From the NCBI GenBank assembly GCA_902826155.1, contig CADEDU010000152.1, forward strand, positions 1 through 8,194: 8,194 nucleotides of DNA, written 5' to 3'. The stretch is from an uncultured beta proteobacterium. GTDB taxonomy: Bacteria; Pseudomonadota; Gammaproteobacteria; Burkholderiales; SG8-39. The notes beneath the pieces were generated by a model that was not told the DNA's origin, made no database searches, and saw only the letters and a list, made by a program, of their open reading frames with translations. A program made the position numbers and the translations under genes. This document shows, piece after piece, positions 7,204 to 8,194 of this stretch. Positions within the stretch are counted from its first letter, which is position 1, and the number at the start of each line of letters is the position of its first letter.

Positions 7204-8194
7204 ATGGACACCACCTCTACCCTCGCCTTGTTCGGGCTCGGTGCGGCGGCCACCGCGGCACTGGCGTTGAAAATGAAGCACCGGCTGGAGCTCTCGCGCG
7301 CCAAGCACCGGTCGCTCACCGGCCATGCGCGGCTCTCGCGCCGCGTGGCCGGGCTGATTCCCTACTACGCACACGACGAACGTACGCTGTTCGACTGCGA
7401 CGGCGCGCCACCTGAGCTTGCCGAGCGTCGACGCATCGGGTTCGAGCGTCTTGCCGCGCTCTATCGCGCGCGCTATCCACGCACGCTCGAAGCCAGTGCC
7501 GCGATCAAGCCGAGCGTGTCGGACCTGCAGTTCACCAGCCTGTACCGCGTGCCATTTCCGTACAGCCGCTACGTCCAGCAGCGCTTGCCGACGGGTAGCT
7601 TCTACCAGTCCTCGTCGGGCGTCATGCTCACCGATCTCGACGGCAACGAGTTCTACGACCTCACCGCCTCCTACGGCGTGAACGTCTTCGGCTACGACTT
7701 CTACAAGGGCTGCATCGCACGCGGCAGTACGCTCGTGGAGCGGCTCGGTCCGGTGCTCGGTGCCTACCACCCGGTGCTCGCCGACAACGTGGCGCGCATC
7801 AAAGCGATTTCCGGACTGGACGAGGTGTCGTTCCACATGTCGGGCACCGAGGCAGTAATGCAGGCGGTGCGGCTGGCGCGGTATCACACCGGTCGCACGC
7901 ATCTGGTCCGATTCAGCGGTGCGTACCACGGCTGGTGGGGCGACGTGCAACCCGGCGTGGGCAATCCGCTGCCGGCCGACTACACCTACACCCTGTCCGA
8001 CATGTCGGAGGCGACGTTGCGGGTGCTGCGCAAGCGTCGCGACATCGCCTGCGTGCTCGTGAACCCGTTGCAGGCGCTGCATCCGAACGCCGCCGCACCG
8101 TCGGATTCGGCGCTCGTCGACAGCGCTCGCCGTGCCGGTTTCGATCGGCAGGCGTACGCCGCCTGGTTGCGTCAGCTGCGCGAGCTCTGCACGG
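7204..8194 (+). CDS. membrane-anchored class III (GSAM-like) aminotransferase, 3'-truncated
   Basis: The frame is open from ATG 7204 to the window edge (330 residues) and lacks its C-terminus. Class III PLP enzymes include glutamate-1-semialdehyde aminomutase (HemL) and omega-aminotransferases. Seen here: a hydrophobic segment at residues 6-22 followed by Lys/Arg-rich sequence, predicting an N-in signal anchor or membrane helix; a linker of about 75 residues; the class III N-terminal strands (GVMLTDLDGNEFYDLTASYG); the phosphate-binding motif S213-G214-T215-E216-A217; and the G239-A-Y-H-G-W-W-G-D block that stacks on PLP. The PLP Asp and Lys lie beyond the window, so activity cannot be confirmed. 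SGTEA falls about 90 residues later than in HemL, the extra length being the anchor and linker. Where HemL has VEP, this protein has V-N287-P, so it is probably not a true HemL and may use another substrate. No Shine-Dalgarno is obvious, and no in-frame start lies further upstream before psd. Confidence 0.92.
   Translation, partial: MDTTSTLALFGLGAAATAALALKMKHRLELSRAKHRSLTGHARLSRRVAGLIPYYAHDERTLFDCDGAPPELAERRRIGFERLAALYRARYPRTLEASAAIKPSVSDLQFTSLYRVPFPYSRYVQQRLPTGSFYQSSSGVMLTDLDGNEFYDLTASYGVNVFGYDFYKGCIARGSTLVERLGPVLGAYHPVLADNVARIKAISGLDEVSFHMSGTEAVMQAVRLARYHTGRTHLVRFSGAYHGWWGDVQPGVGNPLPADYTYTLSDMSEATLRVLRKRRDIACVLVNPLQALHPNAAAPSDSALVDSARRAGFDRQAYAAWLRQLRELCT

Noticed and set aside
7144..8082. 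Long open frame on the minus strand (312 codons) opposite the aminotransferase
   Set aside because: It is antisense to a frame with clear class III aminotransferase motifs; its Arg/Val/Gly/His-rich product looks like GC-rich complement noise.

Overview
The window is a GC-rich, gene-dense stretch of bacterial chromosome. Several features point to a Gram-negative member of the Pseudomonadota (Gamma- or Betaproteobacteria): a lipoprotein with a clear lipobox, a Sec-exported beta-propeller-like protein, a proteobacterial-type phosphatidylserine decarboxylase, and strong G/C preference at third codon positions. I cannot name the genus. I see no rRNA, tRNA, CRISPR array, insertion sequence, phage gene or integration site. 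It looks like ordinary core or lineage-specific chromosome with some poorly characterised envelope genes.

Layout. Left block (1-3525, all +): the 3' part of a HAD-superfamily hydrolase, then a 578-residue protein with a CorA-like C-terminal membrane domain (GMN motif), then an unknown lipoprotein whose ATG overlaps the preceding stop codon (ATGA). The last two look translationally coupled and probably work together in the envelope. Middle (3584-5149, -): a secreted or periplasmic choice-of-anchor I family protein, convergent with the left block. It ends in a His- and Asp/Glu-rich tail and has no recognisable C-terminal anchor. Its upstream gap (5150-5574) holds a strong intrinsic terminator facing leftward and a weak Pho-box-like direct repeat, so this gene probably has its own promoter. 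Right block: a small exported orphan (5575-6003, -) lies downstream of phosphatidylserine decarboxylase psd (6287-7168, -). Divergent from psd, with only 35 bp between the two start codons, is a membrane-anchored class III (glutamate-1-semialdehyde-aminomutase-like) aminotransferase (7204 to the window edge, +, incomplete).

How the genes relate. Psd makes phosphatidylethanolamine at the inner membrane, and the divergent aminotransferase carries an N-terminal hydrophobic anchor, so both are predicted membrane enzymes of amino-group chemistry. A shared lipid role is inference only. The CorA-like/lipoprotein pair and the choice-of-anchor I protein are the other envelope-related genes. No clearly new system is proven here. 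The best candidates for follow-up are the CorA-like/lipoprotein pair and the psd/anchored-aminotransferase divergon.
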